Positions 44,501-57,210 are shown, counted from the stretch's first letter. The stretch is DNA of 64,000 nucleotides from Triticum aestivum (GCF_018294505.1 NC_057796.1:269520982-269584981); one strand, 5' to 3'. Numbers and translations are program-made. Notes: a model not told the origin generated them from the sequence alone.

Positions 44501-46243
44501 GAGTACATGGTGGGTTGTCTCATTGAAACCGTCCTCAGGAACTGAGTTTTGTGTTTGCGATCCATGAACAGTTACTACCACACATTGGGCTTCGGGCACT
44601 CCAAGCTCTCTCGACTTATTAATCAACCTAATCTCTGTCCAGAAGTTGCAACTAGTCCCTGGTGTTTGTAGGATATGTGTTGGGGGCCGTGCGTAGCGCT
44701 GACCCTAGGGGTGGGCTATGATGAAGTAGAGACACGAGGCGCGGTGTACCGGGACGCCCGTTTGGTGCCTCGGGAACCCTGCTCTCATCGTTTGGGACCG
44801 TGAGCGAAACCCCCGCCGGATCTCCTTGCGGATGGAACCCGAATAGGTGATAAACCTGGACTAGAGACTTGTGTGGTTAGTCAGGTCGTGGCCGACTCCC
44901 TCGCCAGGCTTCCGCTTGAAGGTTGCCGAGATACACGACATGTACATAGTGGTAAGTGGCGAGAGCGTGTGTGAAGAAGTACACCCCTGCAGGGTTAACA
45001 TCATCTATCCGAATAGCCGCGTCCGCAGTAAAGGACTTCTGGGTTGCCTATACAGTTCATAGACAAGTGAAAGTGGATACTCTAAAATGCGCAAGATAAG
45101 CGTGATTGCTATGGATGGCCTTCTCGTAGGGAGCCGGGAGCGGATCCATAGTGGTGTATTGTTATGGTGAATATGTGGACTCGTGTGCGCCACCTCAAAA
45201 GAGTTACTTGCAGTCGTAGTTCAGGATAGCCACCGAGTCAAAGCTGGCTTGATGTAGTTAAACCCCACCACCCCTTTGTTGATACTGATGCATATGTAGT
45301 TACTTCTGATGTAAGTCTTGCTGGGTACATTTGTACTCACGTTTGCTTAATTTATGTTTTTGCAGAGAGACTTCAGTCTCACTAGTAGTTCCACGTGGAC
45401 TTCGACGTTTAGCTTGTTATCTCAGCTACGATCCTGTACCCTTGGGAGGGTCTTGTAGATAGTCAGGCTTCTCAGCCTTTTTCATTTGTAGTTGTCTGTA
45501 CTCGGACATGTTATGCTTCCGTTGTTTGTATGCTCTATATGCTGGGTCATCAGACCCATGTTTGTAATATCTGGCTCTTCGGAGCCTAATGAATAAATAC
45601 TTTGAGTTGTAGAGTTTTGTTGTGATGCCATGTTGTATTTGCACATATCGAGCATATTGTGTGTATGATTTGAAATGCTTGGTATTTGTGGGATCCTACA
45701 ACCTAGTTGTCTATCCTTGGTAGCCTCTCTTATGGGGAAATGTAGTCTAGTGCTTCCACTGAGCCATGGTAGTCTGCTACAGCCCGGTTTACCGGAGTCC
45801 TGTTAGCCCAGTTGCTACTGCTCCGAAACACTTAAACTGGCCGACATGTGTCCTTCTTCGATCCTGTGTCTGTACCTTTGGGAAATGTCACGCGGTGTCT
45901 TTCGGAGTCCTGTTAGCCTGCTACAGCCCGGATTCCCGGAGTCCTGCTAGCCCAGTTGCCACAACCCGAATTCACTCACTGATGACCGACGTGTTCGTTG
46001 CTCGGTCATGTATGCTTGTCCCTGTAAGTTAGTGCCACTTTGGGTTCATGACTAGTCATGTCGGCCCGGATTCTCTTTCATATGGATGCTAACGACACTA
46101 TCATATACGTAAGCCAAAAGGCGCAAACGGTCCCGGGCCAGGTAAGGTGGCACCCGTGGGAATACCGTGCATGAGGCTGCAAAGTGATATGATGTGTTAC
46201 ATGCTAGATCGATGTGGCTTAGGATGAGGGTCCTGACACTAGA

Positions 46244-47281
46244 TGGCTTTCTCTCTTTCGATGAATTCTCAACACAATGGTCTCTTGGAGATCCATATGA
46301 TGTAACTCTTTTTGCGGTGTGTTTGTTGGGATCTGATGAACTTTGAATTTATGATCAGTCATATCTTTTTATATCCATGCAAGTTATTTGAGTTTCTTTG
46401 ATCTCTTATATGCATGATCTCTTATAGCCTCATATTTCTTCTCCGATATTTGGTTTTTTTGGCCAACTTGATCTATTTAAATTGCAATGGGAAGAGGTGC
46501 CCAGTAGTGGGTTCGATCTTACGGTGCTTGATCCCAGTGACAGAAAGGGAAACAACACGTATGCATCGTTGCTCCCAAGGATAAAAAGATGGGATCTATA
46601 TCTACGCAATAGATAAACGGATCTTGTCTACATCATGTCATCGTTCTTATTGCATTACCCTGTTTCTCCATGAACTTAATACACTAGATGCATGCTGGAT
46701 AGCGGTCGATGTGTGGAGTAATAGTACTAGATGCAGGTAGGAGTCGGTCTACTAATCTTGGACGTGATGCCCATGTAATGATCATTGCCTGGATATCGTC
46801 ACAAGTATTTGAGGTTCTATCAATTGCCCAACAGTAATTTGTTTACCCACCATTTGCTATTTTTCTCGAGAGAAGCCACTAGTGAAACCTACGGCCCATG
46901 GGTCTTCTTTCTCTTATATTTGCTTGCAATCTACTTTTCCTTTGCATTGTTATTCAGATCTATTAAACCAAAATACAAAAATACTTTGCTGCACTTTGTT
47001 ATTTACGATCTATTATTTCAATCTATTACAAATTTCTGGCATCATTACCCGAAAGGGATTGACAACCCCTTTAACATGTCGGGTTGCGAGGTGTTGTTAT
47101 TTGTATGCAGGTGTTGTTTACGTTGTGTTGCTTGGTTCTCCTACTGGTTCGATAACCTTGGTTTCATCACTAAGGGAAATACCTACCTTCGTTGTGCTAC
47201 ATTATCCCTTCCTCTTTGGGGAAATACCGACGTAGTCCTAGAAGACAGGACCTTTCTGGCGCTATAGGCAGGGAGCAATCA
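46244..47281 (+). repeat. 3' LTR of element B, second part
   Basis: It resumes after the right CTAGA duplication of element C and matches the 5' LTR from about 25560 onward. It ends GCAATCA at 47281, directly followed by target duplication GAGGC. Confidence 0.9.
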
Positions 47282-48363
47282 GAGGCCGCCAAGGTCGTGG
47301 AGGCACAGCGGGCCCTTGCCGAGTCCGACCAGCAACGCGGCAAGCTGGCCGACGACAAGGGCCAGCTCCAGGCCGAGGTGGAGCCCCTGAAGGGGCTGGT
47401 GGCCGCGGTGGAAGAGGCCCGTCAGTGGGAAACCTGTCGCCGCGAGGAGTCCGAGAAGGCGGCCGAGGCCAAGGACACCGAGTTGAAGGCGGCCCTTGCC
47501 AAGGTGGCCGACTTGGAGAAGACGCTCCAGGAGCGCGACCGCACCATCGCCCGGGAGCGGCGCGGTACGTTGCTTGAAGCGCAGCACCTGGAAGAGTCCT
47601 TCTCTAGTAACTGATTACCTTGTGTTCTGCCGGGTTGGGATGTCGGATTCTTTCCCTTGGTGATTGATCTGACTTGCCCCATTTTTTGACAGGGGCCTTC
47701 CCGGAAATGCGGCAGCTGGCAGAGGAGGCCGCTTGCTTTCAGTGAGACCCATAGGGATTCGTCAGCTCCGGGACCGACCCGCGGGTGGCTTGGACCTTCT
47801 CGGAGATCGTGACCACTGCCGAAGCTCATCTACGAGTCTTGGGAGAGCAGATGGGGCGGCTCTCCGAGGCCGGTAGAGCGATGACGGCGGCCCTTTGGCC
47901 GGGCTCCGTTGGACCGAGGAGCTTCTCGCGGTTGGTGCGGTGGTTGGAGGCGGGCCCGGACCGGCTCCACGAGTGGCACGTTTCCACCGCCCGTGCCGGC
48001 ACTGAGATGGCGCTCAGGTTCACGATGTCTTGGCATCCGGATCTGGTGCTGGACGCACTGATGGGCCAGCGAGCCGGCGCGGAGAACCAGCTGCAGGCGG
48101 AGGCCAGCCGGATTGCTGCCCGGGCCAGCTACATTTCTGGGTTTGCCATTCACGACGAGTTCCAGCAAGAACGGACGGAAGATGGCGGAGTCGTGCCTGC
48201 TGATGACTTCGGCCTACTTCTCGATGACCCGGAGGGCAGCTCCGAGGAGACGGGCATCTATGGTGACGTGGATGCTGAGGAGGAAGGCACCGGCACCTCG
48301 GCGAACCCGAAGGCCACCGAGGGGGAGCCGGCAGCTGCGCGACCCGGCGTTGTGGATGCCTGA
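47282..48363 (+). pseudogene. antisense Transposase_28-type gene of element A, 3' part
   Basis: It continues the coiled-coil exon interrupted by B: KAEA before the insertion joins AKVVEAQRALAESDQQRG after it, in frame. Heptad-rich sequence (GKLADDKGQLQAEVEPL, AAEAKDTELKAALAK) runs to a donor at about 47563 (GCG then GTACGT). The acceptor is TTGACAG at about 47692. The last exon begins FPEMRQLAEEAA, has stops TGA and TAG near 47743-47752, then WTFSEIVTTAEAHLRVLGEQ and an acidic C-terminus ending PGVVDA at 48363. There is no ATG at the start of the last open stretch, which is exon and not a separate gene. Its end faces the pol end of element A tail to tail. Confidence 0.65.
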
Positions 48364-49308
48364 GGCTGCCCTGTTTTATCTTAGTAGAAATTGCTATTAG
48401 GTAGCAGGTCCACCCACCCACTGTGGGTGTTCAGGTGTAATGAACTCTGGCCTTGGGCCTGTTTAAATTTGTGATGTATATATTTCGTGGATGCTTGCGC
48501 TTTGATTTTTGTCTTTTGAGCCGTTTTCTTGCGACATTCCCCTCTTGGNNNNNNNNNNNNNNNNNNNNNNNNNNNNNNNNNNNNNNNNNNNNNNNNNNNN
48601 NNNNNNNNNNNNNNNNNNNNNNNNNNNNNNNNNNNNNNNNNNNNNNNNNNNNNNNNNNNNNNNNNNNNNNNNNNNNNNNNNNNNNNNNNNNNNNNNNNNN
48701 NNNNNNNNNNNNNNNNNNNNNNNNNNNNNNNNNNNNNNNNNNNNNNNNNNNNNNNNNNNNNNNNNNNNNNNNNNNNNNNNNNNNNNNNNNNNNNNNNNNN
48801 GGCCTTGGCTCCGGTCTATGACAACGAGTTCGGCCCTTGGGAGGAACGTGCGGTACTTAGGCTTTCGAAACGTTGAGCGCGAGCGAAACACCCACTGGGC
48901 CGGCTGGCAGCAATCCGGCGAAGCCGGTTGGTGAGTAGCCAGTCGTGCAACAACTTAAAGTGACAGGGCCGGGTTGGACAATCCGGCGGTCTTGACTTAG
49001 TATTCGTGATGCGCTGGTGCTTTGGCCCATTTTGCTTGCCAGCCGACAACCGAAGCCGGTTCTGTGGCCTGGGGTGAAGTGGAGGACCGCGGCGACCTCA
49101 ACGCGTCAGGAATCGCTAAGGAAGGCAGCGGGTGGTGTCCAAGCTGGCCAGGCCCCGAGCCCCCGGGTCGAGCAAGTCGAATCGGTGGTGAGGTTGGTTT
49201 GAGAGAAAAAATGCATGAACGTGAGAGACACAATAGCTTGGTCGGAAAGGGAAGCCCCCGAGCGTCGTTTGGGGACTCCATAGTTTTCATATGATTACAA
49301 AAGGCAGT
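48364..49308. other. element A spacer between the antisense gene and pol, with assembly gap
   Basis: Non-coding sequence of element A. It includes an N run of 252 bases (48549-48800) and ends with GCAGT (49304-49308), the left target duplication of LARD 2. Sequence resumes at 61203. Confidence 0.75.
48549..48800. other. assembly gap (252 N)
   Basis: Run of N within element A. No second copy in the window allows its true length to be judged. Confidence 0.95.
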
Positions 49309-52300
49309 TGTAACGCCCCGAGACCGACGCTCCAGACGGCTTCCATGTTTTTCGTTGTCGCCGTGTGATTTTATTTATTTATTGCATTCATCATTGCATC
49401 ATCCGCATTTATTTTCATAAAACTTGCATCCGCTCGTAGTTGCCGCGTCCCCCCTTGCGTTCGTTGACCATTCTGAGTCTAACCGGATTTTCGATTCTCT
49501 CTTGTCTGACCGTGTGACCCTCTCTGCACAACCACCCACCCCCTCGCGCGCGTCCGAAAGTTGTGCCGTACCCGAACCGTTCAGTCATCACCGTTGGGTC
49601 CGGATCATCCCCAAACATCTACAAAACATCACCGTTTTCTTTGTTGAACTCTCCTAGCCTATTTTTCTCGATCGTCCGATTTAAATCGGAGGGCCCGAAT
49701 AGCCCCTAAACTAATCTACCTGCTATATAACCAGCCAAACCCTAAAATCTAGGGAGATGTCCCATCCTCCTCGCACCGCCACTCCTGTTTTCTCCTCCCG
49801 CCTCGGGTTCTTCCCCGATCCAAAATCCTCCCTCGAATTTCCAACCGGACCAATTCCCTCGCCGTCGCCCAAGTTCCACCCCAACCAGAGCAGCCCCATC
49901 ACCGCAGGAGCGCCCTCGGCCTCCTCTGTTTTTTCCTCGCACCCGTAGTAGCAGCTCCACACGCCCGTGGATCCCCTTTGCCTCGCCTGAGCTCGCAGGG
50001 GAGCAGAGCACCACGGCGCCCGAGTTCCTGCGCCCCCTCTTGATCCAGGAGGCCGAGCTCCCTTGCCTGAGGCCGCCGTCTTCGACCGGCCTCGTCAGAC
50101 GCCATCGCCCTGCTGCCTTCTCCTTCCTGTTCGATCCGGAGGAGAGGAGCTCCGCCATGGCCCCGCCGTCAAGCAGCTCGACCCCGCCGCGGCCTCAAGT
50201 CCTCTGCCCGTCGCCATGAACGCCGCAGGAGCACCAACGCCACCAGCAGCCGTGCGCCTCCTCCCTCGTCCCAGCGGAGCTCCGTCCTCCCCGCGCCTGT
50301 CCCGTGTGCCCGGTGCTCCAACCCCAAGAAGCAGCAGCGCCCGAGCCCTCCATTCCGGCGCCGGGAACGGAAACCCCGTGCCCGGATCCTGGTCTGCCTC
50401 CCTCTGCCCGTCCCTTTCCTTCTCGTATCTCCTTCCTCCCTCACCGCGACTTCTCTGAATTTGTTCCCCGACCATGTCCTTGCAGCTCCTCCACCGCCCT
50501 GCTCAGTTCGTCGCCGTCTCCGCAAGGTCCGGCGAGGCCCTGCGTTCCCAGCCTCGTCCCCACCTCCAGGCCGCCGCTGCGTCCCCTGCTTGTCGTCGCG
50601 CCGGCTTCTGCTTCCTCTTCTTCAAGCAGGAGTTCTGCTCGTCCCGCGCGCCTGAACACCGAGCAGCTGCGCTCGTTCTCGAGAGCGTTGACCAAGGCCC
50701 AGCGCCGCCCCAGCCTCATCCGGCCCAGCCGCCCCCTCTCCATCAGCAAGCCAGATCTGGCCCGTGGTGAGACACCGACCGAAGCCCACCCGTGTGCAGC
50801 GCTCGCAGTAGCTGGCCCAGTTCAGCTAGATTGGGCCCGATATGTTTTTTTCCTGTCCCAGCGATTTTAGTTATTATCCCGGGTTTTGTTGTTTTTACAG
50901 AAAAACCCTCCACATCATGCATGTAATATCTCACGAACTATGCATCATATGTAAAAACTTCATATATGTGAAATGGTTAGTTTTTAATCTAGTTTCATAA
51001 TATGCCACTTTCACCCATGTTAAAATTGTTTAAAATGCTGTTTGATTAAATTTGCTCAAATAACATGCTAAATGCTTTAATTCATAACTAAATAACCGTA
51101 GCTCGGATTTAAATAAACTTTATATGTAAATGGTGTAGAAAAATGCATAGATTAATATGGTGCACTTTATTTTGCTGTTTAACTACATTAAAATTGTGTT
51201 TATGGCAGAACAGTAGCAAATTCAAAATATGCATGTGAGGATTTTCCGGAATTGTTGTTTGTTGTTCCGGCCTCATTTAAACTTGCCTAGCTAGGTAGTT
51301 TTCATATGCCTCACCCCTTGCCATGGTTAACAAAATTTAATATTGTTGGTTACTTAAACAAGAGCGAACTAAATAACTCGAATGTGGTGTTTCGTCAATA
51401 TGCAACTCGTTGCATATTGAGCTCCACTTAACTTGTAGTTTCGTATGTGCACTTTGCCATGCCATGCCTCATTAAACCGGACATGCATCATACTTGATTG
51501 TGCATCATGCCATGTTTATGATTGTGTGTTTACCGTGTTGTTTGCTTCTTTCCGGGTTGCTTCTCTCGTTAGCTTCGGTTTCGTTCCGGAGTTGTGAAGA
51601 TTCGTTCGTCTATGTCCGTTTGTCTTCTTCATGGACTCGTTCTTCTTCCTAGCGGGATCTCAGGCAAGATGACCATACCCTCGAAATCACTTCTATCTTT
51701 GCTTGCTAGTTGTTCGCTCTATTGCTATGCCGCGTTACCTAGCACTTGCTATATCATGCCTCCTAAATTGCCATGAAACCACCTCTAACCTTTGTCACCC
51801 TTCCTAGCTATTCGTTGTTTTGCTATGTTACCGCTTGGCTCAGCCCCTCTTATAGCGTTGCTAGCTGCAGGTGAAGATGAAGATTGCTCCATGTTGGATT
51901 ATGTTTATGTTGGGTTATCACAATATCTCTTATCTTAATTAATGCATCTATATACTTGGTAAAGGGTGGAAGGCTCGGCCTTATGCCTGGTGTTTTGTTC
52001 CACTCTTGTCGCCCTAGTTTCCGTCATACCGGTGTTATGTTCCTTGATTTTGCGTTCCTTACGCGGTTTGGTGATTTATGGGACCCCCTTGACAGTTCGC
52101 TTTGAATAAAACTCCTCCAGCAAGGCCCAACCTTGGTTTTACCATTTGCTACCACCTATCCCATTTTCCCTTGGGTTCTGCAGACTCAAGGGTCATCTTT
52201 ATTTTAGACCCCCCTGGGCCAGTGCTCCTTCGAGTGTTGGTCCGAACCGAGCAGCCTGAGGTGCCACCTCGGGGAAACTCGAGGTCTGGTTTTACTCGTA

Positions 52301-53288
52301 GCTTGACTTATCCGGTGTGCCCTGAGGACGAGATATGTGCAGCTCCTATCGGTATTTGTCGGCACATCGGGCGGCTTTGCTGGTCTTGTTTTACCATTGT
52401 CGAAATGTCTTGTAAACCGGGATTCCGAGACTGATCGGGTCTTCCCGGGAGAAGGTTTATCCTTCGTTGACCGTGAGAGCTTATAATGGGCTAAGTTGGG
52501 ACACCCCTGCAGGGTATAAACTTTCGAGAGCCGTGCCCGCGGTTATGTGGCAGATGGGAATTTGTTAATGTCCGGTTGTAGAGAACTTGACACTTGACCC
52601 TAATTAAAACGCATCAACCGCGTGTGTAGTCGTGATGGTCTCTTCTCGGCGGAGTCCGGGAAGTGAACACGGTTTCTGGGTTACGTTTGACGTAAGTAGG
52701 AGTTCAGGATCACTTCTTGATCATTGCTAGTTCACGACCGTTCCGTTGCTTCTCTTCTCGCTCTTATTTGCGTATGTTAGCCACCATATATGCTTTGTGC
52801 CTGCTGCAGCTCCACCTTATTACACCATCCTTTCCTATAAGCTTAAATAGTCTTGATCTCGCGGGTGTGAGATTGCTGAGTCCTCGTGACTCACAGATAC
52901 TTCCAAAACAGTTGCAGGTGCCGATGGTACCAGTGCAGGTGACACAACTGAGCTCAAGTGGGAGCTCGATGAAGATCTTGTTCGTTGTGTTGTTTCTTTT
53001 CATGTTGATCAGTAGTGGAGCCCAGTTGGGACGATCGGGGATCTAGCATTTGGGTTGTCTTCTTATATTTTGGTTCCGTAGTCGGACCTATGCGTGTACC
53101 TTGAATGTTGTATGATTTCATTTATGTATTGTGTGAAGTGGCGATTGTAAGCCAATTATTTATCCCATTCTTGTTCATTACATGGGATTGTGTGAAGATG
53201 ACCCTTCTTGCGACAAAACCACAATGCGGTTATGCCTCTAAGTCGTGCCTCGACACGTGGGAGATATAGCCGCATCGTGGGTGTTAAA
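49309..53288 (+). repeat. 5' LTR of LARD copy 2
   Basis: It starts TGTAACGCCCCGAGACCG, with TATATAA at 49724-49730, a GC-rich leader with overlapping shadow frames (49742-50870), and AATAAA at 52105-52110. U3 is only about 0.42 kb, against 0.88 kb in LARD 1. Confidence 0.92.
49724..49730 (+). promoter_or_regulatory. TATA box of LARD copy 2, 5' LTR
   Basis: GCTATATAACC is followed by AAACCCTAAAATCTAGGG. The identical site in the 3' LTR is at 57626-57632. Confidence 0.6.
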
Positions 53289-56200
53289 AGTTGGTATCAG
53301 AGCCATCCCCGACTTAGGAGCCCCCTGCTTGATCGAATCGCTGGCGTTGTTGAGTCTAGAACAAAAATGTTTTGAGTCTTAGGATTATATATATCAGAGA
53401 GTAGGATTCTTTTACTCCTCAGTCCCTTCGTCGCTCTGGTGAGGCCTCCTGATGTAGAAGTTTTGACTTTTCTCTCCTTAAATTTCACTAAAAAAAAATT
53501 TAGGATCACGCGGGTATCTTGGAATCGTTCCGATGGTTTTGTGATGAGAACATTGTTCTTGGTGCCTCCTGACATTTAGGGGTTGTGGCAGTGTCCCGGG
53601 GAGTTGAGCTCCGAGGTGTTGTCGTCACAATTTTATCGTTGCAGTTCTGGAATACCTGAGTTTCGCCGACATCGAAATCTCTTTTATGCAGTTGTTGGTG
53701 AGATCACCTCGACGCCACCCAGTACTTGGGCGGGAGTTCGGGAGTATTGCCATAACTCGTATAACGGATGCTTTTCGAAGGTTGAGGTAAACGATTTCCG
53801 AAGGTTTCTTGGTTATGTGTTGAAGGATGGATACAGTTGGATCTAGGTATTGTTAGTTTGGGTGAGATATATTGTGTCCCGTGTATCCCCAACACCTGAT
53901 TGCATAACCAGAAAGTTTCGGGAGTTTATAAGTGGGAATTCAAGTAGCTCTTAGGATATCTTTCCGACAGACGCATGATATGAGATTGGGGTTCGACGTC
54001 TAGTGGTCCGCCTGTACACGGTTGGTTTTACAGTGGTCTCGTAGTGTCTTAAAGAGTCCTTGGCTATGCCGACTCGGGGACGCTTCGTACGTCATGTGCA
54101 CTGCCTTGTACATGATGGTGCTGTACGATCGAGCCCGTGTGGGCCCCACTACAAAAACTTTGGACGAAATCTCTATCATATGTTTGTTCCGGCTTATTTT
54201 GCAAGCCAAATCCTTTGTTTTTGTTTTGTTTTGCGGTATTCGAGTTGCTTCAATGAAAAGTGTTGAATCCATACCTTTCCTAAACGGTGTTCTCATATTG
54301 CTATGTGAATACTAATCCTTCTTGATCATCGAGGTCGTCATGTTAATTCTTTTCCATCCGGCGTGTTTCTCTTTTAGTGCATCCAGTCATTGCAACATTC
54401 GCAAGATCAATTCTAAGCTTTTTCACAACGGTGTTCGTTTCATCCGACCCAAGTTGCCTTTGTTTTCCCACCCTCCCACCCTTTTTCTTCAAGGTCTCAG
54501 ATTTCTTAATCAAGTATCCATTTTATTCATGTGAAGCCCCTTCATTCTTTTCCATCAATGTTCTTACCCGGTGGTTATCAGGAAGATGTTCTTCAAGTTT
54601 ATCATTCTTCATTCTTTCCTTCTCCGGTGGATTCAATTCAAGGTTTCAATGTTGGTCACATTCTTTTTCCTTGTTTCAAATGTTTTTCTCATGCCGGTGC
54701 ACCTCTTAATCATCCATTTTTCGCCATTCATTTGTATCCGGAGCGCTGAAGATATCTCAGGAAATTCAAGCTTCCGTTCTTAATCAGTTTAAACTATTTT
54801 GAGGTTGTTATCTCATTCAAGCCATTTTATTCAACCGGTGTAATCTCTTTTCCAAGCGACCTTTTTAACGGTGTATCTTTTGAGTGGGCCCTAACCCACA
54901 GGTCTTTTTCCAGGATCTTACCTGACTCTTCTAATTTTTCTAGAGTTATTCTCAAATTCATTGCAAAGTTTGACGTAAGAATGAATTATCATCAGTCATG
55001 TCTTTCTCCAAGATCTTTTAAATTCTTTTCGTCGTTGGTTCAACCTTTCCAATTTTCATTCCGGAGTGCCTTAATAATTCATGGTGGTGTTTCTCATCGT
55101 CATTCTCAACATTTGAAGACCGAAGAAGAGTTTTTCCTCCAAATCTTATCCGTTCTCTTGATGATTCATAGTTCTAGCTTATGCCATCCTCTCATAGTTG
55201 TTTTCGATTGTGAGAATTCTTTTCACCCATCCGGAGCATTTCATGAGTTTTTTTTCGTTTCTTGATCATCCAAAGGCCATCATTTCAGAAGATTTCTTCG
55301 TTCTAAGTTTTCATCTTCGTTCTCCAATTATTCTAAATTGATGTCTTTTCGTTCATCTCCATATCATACCGGTGCATCACTCAAATATCCTCTAATCAAT
55401 CCATGATCTCTTCGTTCTCGTGTATCTAAATTCTGTCAAGTATCTTCATTCTTTTTCAAATTCTTTCCGTTGAATCGTGCCTTTGCTACTTTCATTTTCA
55501 ATTCTCGCGGTGGTTCGTTCAAGATTTCTCTTCCCTCGTTATCATATCAATTTATTAGTTGTTTCAATCCTACCGGTGGTTCGTTGAAGACCTTCCCAAG
55601 TTTGCGCCATATCTATCTTAATCTTTTCTACGAGAATGAGTAGTATGCAGAATCCGTTGTTTGTCATCAATTTAAATTGGTGAAGGATACGCGTAATGTA
55701 ATTCTTATTCTTGTTTCATCCAAGTGTTTAATCCTTTCTTTTGGATTTCGTTCATGATATCAAATTCTCGGTTCCAAGTTGTTCATCTTTTCTTTCCGGA
55801 GCTCCAAGTTATTTCAATTATATCATTTCAAAGCTTCATCTAAATCATTGCAAGGCTTCTCCCGGAGTTCTTTTCAACTTTCCCTTTCGTTTGATCATTC
55901 TTTTATTATCGTAGTTCTTCATGGAGGATCAACATGGTGCTTCGTCAAGGATTCTTTTCATTCTTCAATTGTTCTTCAAGATTTCTCTCGGAGTCAAGAT
56001 ACGTCAAGCTATACTCCAAAATAAACATGGTGCTCAACACATGTTTGTTTTGAGGAGTTCATGCATTCTTCATCTTGCATTCCGAAGTGCAATTCGTTCT
56101 ACCTTATCATTTGAGGTGGTGTTATGTCATTCTTGACAGTTTGAGTTCGCGTTTCATGATTCGCAAGTTGTCACGGATGAGATATTTAAACCCATCATAT

Positions 56201-57210
56201 TTTCTTTGTCCATGAGTTGTTTCAACCCATAATAATCTCTTTTTTGGAGTTATCTGGTGTCATATTTCATCTAAAGCCTTCCCTAAGGAATGTTGCTATT
56301 ATGGTGCTTATCAATGATCCAAGTTTTCTCCTATCCTCTCGGCGAGAGAAGTTTTCATCTCTTCGTTGATCTCAAGCAAGCAATTGTTTTCGTTAGTGGC
56401 AGAATTTCACCTCATGTTTCGAGATGTCTCCATAAGCCCACGAAGTTCATATCCTTTCTTTGTTGATTTTTCAACAACTTCGTTCTTCTCCGTTCTTTTC
56501 ATTGCATTCTTTCATTTCTACCGGAGGCATTGTGATATCGCTCTCTTCGAACCCATCTTCTTGTTTTGTCAAGATCATCTTCTTTCCCTGTTTATCCTTT
56601 TAACCGGAGTGCTGTCTGAAATCCTTCTTACCCCTTGTGCCATTCTTTCATTAGTACCGGAGGCAATGTGTTGTTAATTTCATCGAGTATCCTCTCATCT
56701 TCTCAAGTTCATGTTAACTCCTTCCATTTACAGGCAGAGTGCTGCCCAAATTATACCATTCTCATTCCTTCCTTATCTTGTTTTAACCGGAGTGTTGATG
56801 TCTATCATTCCTCTTCTAACCGGAGTCTCATCCAAGTGCTTTCATTTTGCCAAGTCCATATTGTACCCCTTCCATTTTCCAACCGGAGCGTTATCGTAAT
56901 TGATCATTATCGTTCCTTGTACATCTCGTTTCAACCGGAGTGCTTGCATGTATTTCTCGTTCATTGATTTTTCCATTCATGTCTTTCAACCTACAAGGTT
57001 CTCGTGATGTTCCTTGCTCCTCTTTCCTAACGGATTGCTTTCAACTTTGTTCATCTTCGTTGTATTCTCTCTTTTAATTCGTTCAATCTCTTAAGGTTTG
57101 TGGTTTCACTCGTTTATCAAAGAAGCAACTTGTTTTACCTGTTCCTCTTCCGTTTCTTTCCGATGCCATCCTAGATCTCGGGACGAGATCCTCTTGTAGT
57201 GGTGGAGTGT
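53289..57210 (+). other. internal domain of LARD copy 2
   Basis: Pyrimidine-rich and mostly non-coding, it is homologous to 10573-14040 over most of its length but about 450 bp longer. Repeated ACCGGAG-type motifs are dense in its last 600 bp (about 56520, 56603, 56655, 56787, 56818, 56881 and 56933). The PBS TGGTATCAGAGCC is at 53292-53304. Confidence 0.85.
53583..53846 (+). CDS. small open frame near the 5' end of the LARD 2 internal domain
   Basis: The 87-codon frame reads GELSSEVLSSQFYRCSSGIP, then PEFRRHRNLFYAVVGEI and a C-terminus YVLKDGYSWI. In LARD 1 the same region (about 10863-11130) has one extra base (CGAAAATC against CGAAATC) and a TAG, so it is not open there. No family is recognised. 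Its position just after the PBS is where gag would start in an autonomous relative, so it may be a gag relic or chance. Confidence 0.25.
   Translation: MWQCPGELSSEVLSSQFYRCSSGIPEFRRHRNLFYAVVGEITSTPPSTWAGVREYCHNSYNGCFSKVEVNDFRRFLGYVLKDGYSWI

Larger units (their letters stand above)
31876..46238 (+). mobile_element. element C: large solo LTR (about 4.2 kb without D)
   Basis: It begins TGTCACATCC and ends GTCCTGACA, with a perfect target duplication CTAGA (31871-31875 and 46239-46243). After removing element D, about 4.2 kb remain, and I see no repeat between its two halves. This suggests a single LTR left by recombination between two. It has a GC-rich first half (32340-33240), an AT-rich middle and an AATAAA near its end (45592-45597), the same plan as the LARD LTRs. 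GC-rich open frames at 32357-33250 are overlapping and show no domain. The orientation is taken from the AATAAA and is less certain than the boundaries. Confidence 0.75.
25049..47281 (+). mobile_element. element B: non-autonomous Athila-type (Sabrina-like) retrotransposon
   Basis: LTRs open TGATACGTCTCC and close GCAATCA. The target duplication is GAGGC (25044-25048 and 47282-47286), and removing the element restores the reading frame of the interrupted antisense gene. The PBS TGGCGCCGTTGCCGGGGA matches the 3' end of tRNA-Asp, as in Athila elements. Internal coding capacity is a decayed gag and a protease, with no RT, RNase H or integrase, followed by 2.5 kb of non-coding sequence. The 3' LTR is split by element C. 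The Sabrina-like label is my best recollection of the family and not proven here. Confidence 0.88.

Noticed and set aside
31876..46238. Element C as a full-length retrotransposon with two LTRs
   Set aside because: After removing element D the halves show no repeat of each other, no PBS and no PPT, so a single solo LTR is the simpler reading.
50063..50870. Overlapping frames of 100-190 codons in the LARD 2 LTR, repeated at 57965-58846
   Set aside because: Same GC-rich leader in both LTRs, open in several frames at once, no domain and different lengths between the two LTRs.
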